Under the pieces are notes generated by a model that saw only the letters and a program-made list of their open reading frames with translations, searched no databases and was not told where the DNA came from. From contig JAEZQK010000014.1 of assembly GCA_023413135.1 (NCBI GenBank), positions 1 through 20,029 of the forward strand: a stretch of 20,029 nucleotides of DNA, written 5' to 3'. How positions within the stretch are numbered: the first letter of the stretch is position 1; every line of letters begins with the position of its first letter. The DNA comes from Bacillota bacterium (GTDB lineage: Bacteria; Bacillota; Clostridia; Christensenellales; Aristaeellaceae). Position numbers and translations under genes: made by a program. This document shows, in pieces, positions 13,036 through 20,029 of the stretch.

Positions 13036-14543
13036 GAAATCATTTGCTGGCAATAGATATCGGCACATCAGCCCTAAAGGCAGCGCTATTCCATGCGGAC
13101 GGCACCATCGCGGCCGCTTCAACGCAGCCTTATTCTGTTCACTTTCCCCAAAAGGGATGGGCGGAGCAGAACGCGGAGGACTGGTGGCGCGCATCCTGCG
13201 ATGGGATCCGGGATTGTCTTCACAAAAGCGGCGTCTCGCCTGACGATATCGCCTGTGTGGGCGTGGACGGACAAAGCTGGGCATGCGTGCCGGTGGATGC
13301 AAAGGGTGAAGTGCTGTTCCCCTCGCCCCTATGGATGGACACGCGGGCGGCAGACATCTGCAGGCGCGTTATGCAGCGCGTTTCCAATGAGAGCATCATG
13401 GAAGTGAGCGGCAACGCGCTGCGCGCCACCTATACGACGCCCAAGATACTCTGGCTCAAGGAAAACCATCCGGATGTATATGCGCAGGCCAAATATATCC
13501 TGCAGAGCAACAGCTTTATCGTATTCCGGCTGACGGGAATACCTTCCCAGGATGAAAGCCAGGGGTACGGGCTGCATGTATTCGATATAAGGCGCAAGCG
13601 GTACGATGATCCCCTATGCCAGGCCCTTGGCATCGACCGGGAAAAGCTTCCGCCCGTTTATGGCTGCGCGGATGTCGTGGGCGGGATCACACAGCATGCG
13701 GCCAAGCTAACCGGCCTTCGCCCGGGCACTTTGGTAGTGGCAGGCGGGCTGGACGCGGCCTGCGGCACGCTGGGCGCGGGCGTCGTGTATGCCGGGCAAA
13801 CCCAGGAGCAGGGCGGCCAGGCGGGCGGCATGAGCATCTGTTTAAGCGAGCCTGTCATAGAGCCTTCACTGATTCTGGGCACGCACGTGGTCCCCAACAA
13901 ATGGTTATTGCAGGGCGGCACGGTGGGTGGCGGCGGGTGCATGCGCTGGCTGGCGCGGGAGCTGGGCGCACCGGAAATGGCGCAGCCAAACGGCTATGAC
14001 CTGTTATGCGGTCTTGCATCCTCCATCCCGCCCGGTTCGGAGGGCGTGACCTTTCTACCCTATCTTGCGGGGGAGCGTTCGCCTATTTGGGATGAAGCGG
14101 CCAGCGGCGTATTCTTCGGGCTGACATATCAAACGACGCGTGCGCATTTTTTCCGGGCGATGCTGGAAGGCGTGGCTTTTTCCCTGAAGCACAACATCGA
14201 AACTGCCGAGCGGGCGGGCGTGATGATAGGCGTGATGCACGCCATGGGCGGCGCGGCCAACAGCAGCCTCTGGACGCAGGTAAAGGCCGACGTCACCGGC
14301 AAAATGATCCGTATACCCGATGCCGATGCGGCCACGGTGCGCGGCGCGGCGATCCTTGCCGGCGTCGGCGCGGGAATCTACATTAGCTGCGAGGCGGGGG
14401 CGGACGCGACGGTGAAGTATGTGCGGGAGCATTATCCCGATTCCAAACCGCAGGCGGCCTACAAAATGGCTTACGCCATCTATAGGGAGCTGTATGAGCA
14501 GCTTGCGCCCGTCATGCGCAAGGCCGCGGGGAACGAACAGTAG
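13032..14543 (+). CDS. FGGY-family carbohydrate kinase (xylulokinase-like)
   Basis: This 503-aa cytosolic kinase phosphorylates a sugar or polyol with ATP. The N-terminal nucleotide-binding loop is AIDIGTSALKAALF (residues 7-20). Substrate-contacting parts include VGVDGQSWACVPVD and LWMDTRA. The catalytic base is Asp241 in AGGLDAACGTLG. The C-terminal FGGY signature region reads FLPYLAGERSPIWDEAASG, with GGAANSSLWTQVKADVTG later for ATP binding. Length equals the family norm (~500 aa). GGAAAGG precedes the ATG, which also overlaps the leader ORF stop. Xylulokinase is the nearest well-known relative, but glycerol, ribulose or other substrates cannot be excluded. The ADP-ribosylglycohydrolase-like gene follows after 23 bases. 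Confidence 0.92.
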   Translation: MRNHLLAIDIGTSALKAALFHADGTIAAASTQPYSVHFPQKGWAEQNAEDWWRASCDGIRDCLHKSGVSPDDIACVGVDGQSWACVPVDAKGEVLFPSPLWMDTRAADICRRVMQRVSNESIMEVSGNALRATYTTPKILWLKENHPDVYAQAKYILQSNSFIVFRLTGIPSQDESQGYGLHVFDIRRKRYDDPLCQALGIDREKLPPVYGCADVVGGITQHAAKLTGLRPGTLVVAGGLDAACGTLGAGVVYAGQTQEQGGQAGGMSICLSEPVIEPSLILGTHVVPNKWLLQGGTVGGGGCMRWLARELGAPEMAQPNGYDLLCGLASSIPPGSEGVTFLPYLAGERSPIWDEAASGVFFGLTYQTTRAHFFRAMLEGVAFSLKHNIETAERAGVMIGVMHAMGGAANSSLWTQVKADVTGKMIRIPDADAATVRGAAILAGVGAGIYISCEAGADATVKYVREHYPDSKPQAAYKMAYAIYRELYEQLAPVMRKAAGNEQ

Positions 14544-14566
14544 AGAAACGAAAGGGGCAGAGGGTT

Positions 14567-15613
14567 ATGAAAATAAGCATCGAAGCTTACAGGGACAAAT
14601 TGCGGGCCGCCATGCTGGGCCGGTTCGCAGGGTGCATTTTGGGCGCGCCCGTGGAGGGCTGGAGCGTGGACAGAATAGAAAGCTATGCCAGGGATCTGGG
14701 CATCGCATATCCGCTTGACGATTACTGGCCCAGCATGCCCAACCCAAACGATATCCGTTACCTTTACAGCAAGTATTCCGATTACACGAAGCCGGAGCTT
14801 TGCTGCGTTCCGTGTGACGACGATATAAGCTACACGATCCTGTCGCTTCTGATCGCAGAGGAGGGGCACGGAAAGGATTTTACGCTGGAAGACGTCAAAA
14901 ATGCGTGGCTCAAATACATCACCCTGGCCTACACGGCGGAGGATGTGGCGCTGAAAAACCTCAAAAACGGCGTTCCAGCGGAAAAGGCCGCCGAGGTGGA
15001 TAATCCGTACGATGAATGGATCGGCGCGGACATCCGCTGCGACGGGTACGGTTACATGGCCCCCGGCGACCCGAAGAAGGCGTCGGAAATGGCGTATACC
15101 GACGCCTATATCTCCCACCGCAGCAACGGGATCTATGGCTCCATGTACTTTGCCGCCGTGATCGCAATCGCCTTTGAAGCCACCAATATGATTAAGGCGC
15201 TGCGGGATGGCCTTCCATACATCCCCGCCGATTGCGAACTGGCCCAGGGACTGCGCTGGGCGCTGGAAACCGATGTGACGGATTACCATAACGCGGCCGG
15301 CCTGGTGGACGCACGGTACCCCGGCATGCACTCTGTGCATACCATCAACAATGCCTGCCTGACGGTGTTTGCCCTGCGGCTGGGCGGGGAGGATATTGGA
15401 AAGGTCATCGCCAACGCCGTGGCCATGGCCCATGACAACGATTGCACGGCGGCCACCGCCGGTTCCATCGCCGGCGCCTTATACGGCATGAAAGCCCTGG
15501 ACCCCAAATGGTACGGGCCGTTCCGGGGCAAGGTGCTTTCCTTCCACAACGGGCCAAAGGAATATGCGATCGAAGACCTGCTTAGGCGCTATGAGAAGAT
15601 GGCGCTGAGTTGA
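14567..15613 (+). CDS. ADP-ribosylglycohydrolase (DraG/ARH) family protein
   Basis: This is a 348-aa all-helical, cytosolic hydrolase of the DraG/ARH fold, which cleaves N- or O-glycosidic bonds to ADP-ribose or related ribosyl groups using two Mg ions. The N-terminal family motif is AAMLGRFAGCILGAPVEG. The first acidic cluster is DDD at 84-86 in CDDDISYTILSLL (DDT in most members). The C-terminal metal motif is HDNDCTAATAGSIAGALYG with Asp290 and Asp292 (usual GxDTDT). Its ribosome binding region is GAAAGGGGCAGAGGG. It shares an operon with the sugar kinase, suggesting that a released pentose or ribosyl product is phosphorylated next. Departures from the classical DDT/DTDT motifs hint at a substrate other than ADP-ribosylated protein. 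Confidence 0.88.
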   Translation: MKISIEAYRDKLRAAMLGRFAGCILGAPVEGWSVDRIESYARDLGIAYPLDDYWPSMPNPNDIRYLYSKYSDYTKPELCCVPCDDDISYTILSLLIAEEGHGKDFTLEDVKNAWLKYITLAYTAEDVALKNLKNGVPAEKAAEVDNPYDEWIGADIRCDGYGYMAPGDPKKASEMAYTDAYISHRSNGIYGSMYFAAVIAIAFEATNMIKALRDGLPYIPADCELAQGLRWALETDVTDYHNAAGLVDARYPGMHSVHTINNACLTVFALRLGGEDIGKVIANAVAMAHDNDCTAATAGSIAGALYGMKALDPKWYGPFRGKVLSFHNGPKEYAIEDLLRRYEKMALS

Positions 15614-15681
15614 CGGAAGCAGCGAAGACAGTACAGACCGGCCGCGTCCTTTAACGTATTTCCCGGTTTCGAATTTGCCTA

Positions 15682-15712
15682 TTGACTTAGAGCTAAGGTG
15701 AAGGTTTACGAT
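15682..15712 (+). promoter_or_regulatory. MerR-type promoter/operator of the adh operon
   Basis: TTGACT (15682-15687) and TACGAT (15707-15712) are separated by 19 nt, two more than normal, with an imperfect dyad (CTTAGAG...GTGAAGG) inside the spacer. This is the architecture by which MerR-family activators untwist promoters, and the CTTAGAG/CTAAG-like half-sites resemble AdhR/NmlR-type operators for aldehyde stress genes. It lies 58 bases before the ATG at 15770. The dyad is less perfect than that at 18490-18520. Confidence 0.7.
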
Positions 15713-15769
15713 ATACAATATACTGCTGAGTTTTAGCTTGCCAAAAAACACGCGGGAGGGAATTTGCGT

Positions 15770-16948
15770 ATGCTCAATTTTGACTTCTATTCGCCGGCGC
15801 GCATCCTCTTTGGGCGGGATACGGAGAAACAGATCGGCGCGCTTTTAAAGCCGCATGCCAGCAAGATCCTGCTTCACTATGGCGGGGGCAGCATCAAAAA
15901 GAGCGGGCTCTATGATACGGTGGTTTCATCCTTGCGGGAAAGCGGGCTCGCTTTTGTGGAACTGGGCGGTGTGGTTCCCAACCCCCGGCTCTCGCTGGTG
16001 CATGAGGGCATTGCACTATGCAAAAAGGAAAATGTCGGCCTGATCCTTGCCGTAGGCGGCGGGAGCGCCATCGATTCGGCCAAGGCCATCGCCATGGGCG
16101 TCTATTATGACGGCGACGTATGGGAGGTATATGAGCAGGGCAAGGCGATTCAAAAGGCACTGCCCGTGGCCACGGTCCTGACCATCCCTGCCGCCGGCAG
16201 CGAGGCAAGCGGCGATACCGTCATCACCAATGAGGAAAAGCAGCTCAAGTACGGCTATGGCAGCCCGCTTTTGAGGCCTTTGCTTAGCGTAATGAACCCG
16301 GAGCTGTTTTTCACCCTTCCAAAAAACCAGATCGCCAACGGCGTAGCAGACATGATGAGCCATGTCTTCGAGCGCTATTTCACAAACACGCTGCATACCG
16401 ATCTGACGGATGGGCTGTGCGAGGCGGTGCTCAAAACCATCATGAAGAATGCGCCCACCGTGCTGGCCAATCCGCAGAACTATGAAGCGTGGTGCGAGGT
16501 CGGCTTCGGCGGCACGGTTGCCCATAATGGCCTGGTGGGCATGGGCCGCGCGCAGGATTGGGCCTGCCACGGCATGGAGCACGAGCTCAGCGCCATGTAC
16601 GATGTGGCGCATGGCGCCGGCCTGGCCGTTCTGACGCCTGCCTGGATGCAGTATGTCTACAAGGATAACATCAACATGTTCGTGCAGTTTGCGGTCAACG
16701 TCATGGGCGTGGAAGGCAGCTACCGTGACCCGGACGCCATCGTTCAGGAAGGCATCTTGCGCCTGCGGGAGTTCTTCCGCAAAATGGGGCTCCCCGCTAC
16801 GCTTAGGGAGCTGGGCATCGACGGGAGCCGGCTTGAACTGATGGCGAAAAAGGCAACCGGCGCCGCATTCGGCGAAGAAGAACCGATTGGGGGCCTGAAA
16901 AAGCTGTATTGGCAGGATGTGCTCAATATCTACAAGCTTGCGCAATAG
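15770..16948 (+). CDS. Iron-containing alcohol dehydrogenase, YqhD/BDH-like aldehyde reductase
   Basis: This 392-aa cytosolic NAD(P)H-dependent enzyme interconverts aldehydes and alcohols. The cofactor segments are HYGGGSIKKSGL (36-47) and AVGGGSAIDSAKAIAMG (94-110). The metal ligands are Asp194, His198, His267 and His281, at the same numbers as I recall for E. coli YqhD. The GGGS motif near 38-41 suits the NADPH-preferring YqhD/butanol dehydrogenase group. The ATG at 15770 is preferred over TTG at 15764 because the ribosome binding site GGGAGGG (15754-15760) is nine bases from the ATG but only three from the TTG. It heads an operon with VOC and aldo/keto reductase genes under a MerR-type promoter, consistent with removal of reactive aldehydes. 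Confidence 0.93.
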   Translation: MLNFDFYSPARILFGRDTEKQIGALLKPHASKILLHYGGGSIKKSGLYDTVVSSLRESGLAFVELGGVVPNPRLSLVHEGIALCKKENVGLILAVGGGSAIDSAKAIAMGVYYDGDVWEVYEQGKAIQKALPVATVLTIPAAGSEASGDTVITNEEKQLKYGYGSPLLRPLLSVMNPELFFTLPKNQIANGVADMMSHVFERYFTNTLHTDLTDGLCEAVLKTIMKNAPTVLANPQNYEAWCEVGFGGTVAHNGLVGMGRAQDWACHGMEHELSAMYDVAHGAGLAVLTPAWMQYVYKDNINMFVQFAVNVMGVEGSYRDPDAIVQEGILRLREFFRKMGLPATLRELGIDGSRLELMAKKATGAAFGEEEPIGGLKKLYWQDVLNIYKLAQ

Positions 16949-17003
16949 GCAAAGGCGCGCCACACGAAAGCACGCTAAAAAGTATATGGAAAGAGGTACC
17001 AAC

Positions 17004-17390
17004 ATGAAATTCAACGGTTATCATCACATCGGCCTTTACGTAAAGGACTGGGAGAAAAGCCTCAAATTCTATACCGAAGGCCTCGGGGGAGAGATCACAT
17101 TCAGCTTCCCCATGGGGAATACGGGCAAGACAATTTACCTTGTTGATCTGGGCGGCAATGCCGTTGTAGAGATCATTCCCAATGGCAATGGCGAGGCTGA
17201 AGTAAATGCGCACTGGGCACATATCGCAGTCACGACCGATGATACCCGGGCGGCATATGAACAGGCGCTTAAGGCCGGCGCGCTCAAACGGAACGAGCCG
17301 CAGGACTGCCTTTTAGGCACGATGGCGGTATGCAACGCGTTCGTGACCGGCCCTGACGGCGAGGTCATTGAGTTTTTTCAGGTGAAGTAA
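17004..17390 (+). CDS. VOC-family (glyoxalase I/lyase-like) protein
   Basis: This 128-aa protein is a single vicinal-oxygen-chelate unit of two beta-alpha-beta-beta-beta modules. Candidate metal ligands follow the H/E/H/E pattern: His8 in YHHIGLYV, Glu56 in VVEII, His73 in HWAHIAV and Glu123 in VIEFF. The family includes glyoxalase I, dioxygenases, epimerases and resistance proteins; the context with two aldehyde-reducing enzymes favours methylglyoxal or related dicarbonyl chemistry, but this is inference. The open frame extends back to 16917, yet the ATG at 17004 is chosen. It has GGAAAGAGG just upstream, avoids overlap with the dehydrogenase gene, and starts at the conserved first strand. 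Confidence 0.88.
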   Translation: MKFNGYHHIGLYVKDWEKSLKFYTEGLGGEITFSFPMGNTGKTIYLVDLGGNAVVEIIPNGNGEAEVNAHWAHIAVTTDDTRAAYEQALKAGALKRNEPQDCLLGTMAVCNAFVTGPDGEVIEFFQVK

Positions 17391-17426
17391 TACAACAAAC
17401 CAACAATAAAAAGGGGTGAGATTATC

Positions 17427-18374
17427 ATGTTGTACAGGCGGCTTGGCAATACGGGCCTGAAGGTCAGCGAAATCAGCCTTGGAAGCTGGCTTACTTACGG
17501 GAATGCCGTGGAAAATGAAACCGCAGCCAGGACGATCGACAAGGCATACGAGCTGGGGATCAACTTTTTCGATACCGCCAATGCCTATAACCGCGGGGAA
17601 GCGGAAAAAGTCGTTGGGGAAGCTTTGAGAAAGTATGACAGAAGCTCCTACGTATTGGCCACCAAAGTTTTCTTCCCCATGGGAGATGGCCCCAACGACC
17701 GGGGCTTGTCCAGGAAGCATGTCCTGGAACAGGCGAACGCAAGCCTGAAGCGGCTCGGGCTTGATTATGTGGACATCCTCTACTGCCACCGCTATGATCC
17801 CGAAACGCCGGTGGAAGAAACGCTGCGGGCTTTTAACGACCTCATGCGCCAGGGGAAGGTTTTGTATGCGGGCATCAGCGAATGGAGTGCCGCGCAAATC
17901 GAGGAAGCCATGCATGTGGCCGACCGATACCTGCTGGACAGGTTTGTGGTGAATCAGCCGCAATACAGCATGCTTCACCGCAAAATTGAGGAAGAGGTCA
18001 TCCCCGTCAGCAAAAAGCACGGCATGGGACAAGTGGTTTTTTCGCCGCTGGCGCAGGGCCTGCTGACCGGAAAATACAAAAGCCTTAGCGATATTCCCGC
18101 AGACAGCCGGGCGGCCAATGACAAGATGAACCGCTTCATCAAGGGCCTTTTGAATGAAGGCACACTTTTAAAGGTGCAAAAAATCGGAGTCATAGCAGAT
18201 AAGCTTTGCATTCCTATGGCGCAGTTGGCGCTTGCATGGGTTTTGAGGCAGCCGAATGTAGCCAGCGCCCTGATTGGCGCAAGCAGGCCGGACCAGGTGG
18301 CGGAAAACGCGAAGGCTTCGGGCTATGTACTCACGGAAGAGATTCTGGCGGAAATTGAGGAAGCTTTGCGCTGA
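17427..18374 (+). CDS. Aldo/keto reductase (Kv-beta/YghZ-like)
   Basis: This 315-aa NADPH-dependent (beta/alpha)8-barrel oxidoreductase is the third gene of the adh operon. The catalytic tetrad is Asp49 and Tyr54 (INFFDTANAY), Lys80 (LATKV) and His121 (YCHRYD). The C-terminal cofactor segment SALIGASRPDQVAENAKA is typical of the Kv-beta-related group, as are the YSMLHR and FSPLAQGLLTGKY segments. AAGGGGTGAG precedes the ATG, 36 bases after the VOC gene. Such enzymes reduce aldehydes and methylglyoxal-like carbonyls. The terminator at 18422-18449 follows. Confidence 0.95.
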   Translation: MLYRRLGNTGLKVSEISLGSWLTYGNAVENETAARTIDKAYELGINFFDTANAYNRGEAEKVVGEALRKYDRSSYVLATKVFFPMGDGPNDRGLSRKHVLEQANASLKRLGLDYVDILYCHRYDPETPVEETLRAFNDLMRQGKVLYAGISEWSAAQIEEAMHVADRYLLDRFVVNQPQYSMLHRKIEEEVIPVSKKHGMGQVVFSPLAQGLLTGKYKSLSDIPADSRAANDKMNRFIKGLLNEGTLLKVQKIGVIADKLCIPMAQLALAWVLRQPNVASALIGASRPDQVAENAKASGYVLTEEILAEIEEALR

Positions 18375-18421
18375 TCAAGCAGTTGCCGCATAGGCATGAA
18401 GAGAGGCATTCGTTCCTTGAA

Positions 18422-18449
18422 AAAGACTCGTCCATTACGGCGGGTCTTT
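18422..18449 (+). terminator. Rho-independent terminator of the adh-VOC-akr operon
   Basis: AAAGACTCGTC (18422-18432) pairs with GGCGGGTCTTT (18439-18449) over 11 bp including two G-U pairs, with a 6-base loop and a pyrimidine-rich tail (CTCTATG). It lies 48 bases beyond the stop of the aldo/keto reductase and separates it from the next promoter. Confidence 0.7.
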
Positions 18450-18489
18450 CTCTATGTTGATTCAATTATCAAAAACGCCATTTTGGCGC

Positions 18490-18520
18490 TTGACTTGGAG
18501 TTGGCTCCAGATGCTATCCT
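18490..18520 (+). promoter_or_regulatory. MerR-type promoter/operator of the second aldo/keto reductase
   Basis: TTGACT (18490-18495) and TATCCT (18515-18520) are separated by 19 nt. The spacer contains the dyad TGGAG-TTGG-CTCCA (18496-18509). A 19-nt spacer carrying a palindrome between -35 and -10 is diagnostic of MerR-family activation, and CTTGGAG..CTCCA half-sites resemble NmlR/AdhR-type operators. It is 52 bases before the ATG at 18572. Confidence 0.85.
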
Positions 18521-18571
18521 GTTAAAGAGTGCCTTTACCATTGGGTGCCTGTAATGAAAGGAGACGATCCC

Positions 18572-19543
18572 ATGAAATACACAACCCTTGGCAATTCCGG
18601 CATCGAGGTGTCCCGCCTCTGCGTAGGCTGTATGAGCTTTGGCGATCCCGCCAGCAAGATGCACGCATGGACGCTAAACCCTGAGGAGAGCGAGGCTCTG
18701 ATCAAGCATGCCCTTGACCTGGGCATCAACTTCTTCGATACGGCGAACACGTACTCGGCCGGGACAAGCGAGGAGTACCTGGCCCGTGCGCTGAAGAAGT
18801 ACGTTTCCCGCGAAAAGGTGGTCATCGCCACCAAGGTGTACTTCAACGAGGGGCACCTGTCCAAGGCGGCCATCCTGCGGGAGATCGACGGTTCACTGAA
18901 GCGGCTGGGCACGGACTACGTCGATCTGTACATCATCCACCGCTTTGACTATGATACGCCCATCGAGGAGACGATGGAGGCCCTCGATAGCCTCGTGAAG
19001 GCCGGCAAGGTGCGGGCGCTGGGCGCTTCCGCCATGTACGGCTATCAGTTCCACAACATGCAGATCGCGGCGGAAAAGAACGGATGGACGAAGTTCGTCT
19101 CCATGCAGAATCACTACAACCTGCTCTACCGGGAGGATGAGAGGGAGCTGATCCCCATCTGCAGGGAGCAGAATGTCGCGCTCACGCCCTACAGCCCGTT
19201 AGCCGCCGGACGGCTTTCCCGCCTGGAATGGAAGACCGGCACACTCCGCAGCCAAACAGACAAGACTGCCATCTCCAAGTACGACAGCACGCAGGAATCA
19301 GACTATGGCATCGTGCTGCGGGTGAACGAGCTTGCACAGAAGTACGGCGCGACGATGACGCAGATCACATTGGCATGGCATCTGGCCAAAGGCGTGACCG
19401 CGCCTATCATCGGCGCGACCAAGGCGAAGTATTTTGACGATGCGGTGGGCGTGTTTGACATCGCCCTCACGGCGGAGGATATCGCCTACTTGGAAGAGAT
19501 GTACATCCCCCACAAAATCGTGGGTGCACTTGCGCATGCGTAA
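18572..19543 (+). CDS. Aldo/keto reductase (YajO-like)
   Basis: This 323-aa cytosolic NADPH-dependent barrel enzyme has the tetrad Asp56 and Tyr61 (INFFDTANTY), Lys88 (IATKV) and His123 (YIIHRFD). Segments MQNHYNLLYREDERELIP and TPYSPLAAGRLSR are characteristic of the YajO-type group. The C-terminal cofactor loop reads PIIGATKAKYFDDAV. The frame is open from a GTG at 18545, but the ATG at 18572 has AAAGGAGA just upstream and starts at the conserved MKYTTLGNSG. It has its own MerR-type promoter and is only distantly similar to the aldo/keto reductase upstream, so the two are not a recent duplication. Natural substrate unknown. Confidence 0.95.
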   Translation: MKYTTLGNSGIEVSRLCVGCMSFGDPASKMHAWTLNPEESEALIKHALDLGINFFDTANTYSAGTSEEYLARALKKYVSREKVVIATKVYFNEGHLSKAAILREIDGSLKRLGTDYVDLYIIHRFDYDTPIEETMEALDSLVKAGKVRALGASAMYGYQFHNMQIAAEKNGWTKFVSMQNHYNLLYREDERELIPICREQNVALTPYSPLAAGRLSRLEWKTGTLRSQTDKTAISKYDSTQESDYGIVLRVNELAQKYGATMTQITLAWHLAKGVTAPIIGATKAKYFDDAVGVFDIALTAEDIAYLEEMYIPHKIVGALAHA

Positions 19544-19861
19544 ACCGGGATTGTGATCTTCAACGTTCACGCCGAATTTTTCCGTTATGGCTGTCCGCCG
19601 CACGGAGGCTTCGGGCCGGGCATAAACCGGCTAACTATGCTGCTTAGGAAGAGATATTCCTATTCTGTGGACCGAACCGCATTACGCCATAACGAATGTC
19701 TGACAACTTCGCCTCAGGCCCATGATGAGCCTGAGGCGCTCTTCCTCTGCGTCTTTCTCAATTTCGATACCGGAGAACACAGAGATTGATTCTTTTATGC
19801 CAATTCAAAATATTAATGCGTCAAAGAGCAATACTCTGAAAGTGAGTCCAACTCCGCCAAC
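19544..19861. other. Non-coding region with a 9-bp hairpin
   Basis: No convincing gene is seen. A perfect inverted repeat, GCCTCAGGC (19711-19719) and GCCTGAGGC (19729-19737), may be a transcript end, though it is ~170 bases beyond the aldo/keto reductase stop and followed only by a pyrimidine-rich, not T-only, tail. Confidence 0.45.
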
Positions 19862-19955
19862 TGTCATCCTGAACGAAGTGAAGGATCTTATTTTTTCGCG
19901 CTACTTAAAGATCCTTCGTCGCTATAATCCGCCTTTCTGCGAAAGGCACCGACGA
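19862..19955. repeat. Structured intergenic repeat-like element
   Basis: It starts with TGTCATCCTGAACGAAGTG, a word I associate with a widespread intergenic repeat of many bacterial genomes. Three nested or adjacent inverted repeats follow: GAAGGATCTT/AAGATCCTTC (19880-19889/19908-19917), TCGTCG/CGACGA (19916-19921/19950-19955) and GCCTTT/AAAGGC (19931-19936/19942-19947). It contains no gene. Only one copy is visible in this window. Confidence 0.6.
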
Positions 19956-20029
19956 GGTATGAAACGCGATGACTTTCGCCCATGATGAGTAATCGCTATA
20001 CTTACACTCGGAGGGTCTGCACACTACAG

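Noticed and set aside
14480..15433. Minus-strand open frame of 317 codons opposite the ARH gene
   Set aside because: It overlaps a confidently assigned gene over most of its length and shows low-complexity shadow composition without a ribosome binding site.
16016..17014. Minus-strand open frame of 332 codons opposite the alcohol dehydrogenase gene
   Set aside because: The plus-strand protein has all catalytic ligands; the antisense frame has no family features.
17427..19543. The two aldo/keto reductase genes as a recent tandem duplication
   Set aside because: They share only family motifs, differ in length and C-terminal sequence, and have separate promoters.

Overview
The window looks like a chromosomal segment of a fairly GC-rich anaerobic member of the Bacillota (Clostridia). 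The reasons are strong AAGGAGG-type ribosome binding sites, a TTG start, a YtdP/YesN-type AraC regulator next to an LplABC/YtcQ-type sugar importer, an ECF sigma/anti-sigma pair and MerR-type 19-bp-spacer promoters. Placement near Christensenellales is a guess from general style, not a demonstrated fact. I saw no rRNA, tRNA, CRISPR array or intact transposase.

Layout. Positions 1-2355 are a more AT-rich, eroded region. It holds the tail of a gene, a lone histidine phosphatase on the minus strand, orphan promoters and terminators, a 38-codon ORF, one copy of a ~118-bp dispersed repeat, and a decayed IS256-family transposase fragment. Positions 2356-9834 are a carbohydrate uptake cluster: a membrane-anchored AraC-type sensor/regulator, two CUT1 permeases, a secreted solute-binding protein and a cytosolic Cys-type sulfatase. 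No ATPase is present; importers of this class commonly share one encoded elsewhere. The second copy of the dispersed repeat lies just after this cluster, at about 10.0 kb. Positions 10240-12560 (minus strand) encode an ECF sigma factor and, overlapping it by ATGA, a large single-pass membrane protein that is probably its anti-sigma factor. Positions 12843-15613 carry an extended -10 promoter, a 40-aa leader ORF overlapping the next gene by ATGA, an FGGY sugar kinase and an ADP-ribosylglycohydrolase-family protein.

Positions 15682-19543 form a carbonyl-metabolism block: a YqhD-like iron-dependent alcohol dehydrogenase, a glyoxalase-fold VOC protein and an aldo/keto reductase in one operon, then a second aldo/keto reductase. 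Both transcription units begin with a promoter having a 19-nt spacer and a dyad in the spacer, the hallmark of MerR-family control. No MerR gene is in the window, so the regulator would act from elsewhere. The 3' end (19544-20029) is non-coding and ends in a structured, repeat-like sequence.

Working model (inference): a sulfated or otherwise decorated sugar is sensed outside the cell, imported by the LplABC-type system and desulfated in the cytoplasm. The kinase/glycohydrolase pair handles another sugar or ribosyl compound. The reductases and the VOC protein deal with reactive aldehydes, possibly those arising from sugar metabolism.
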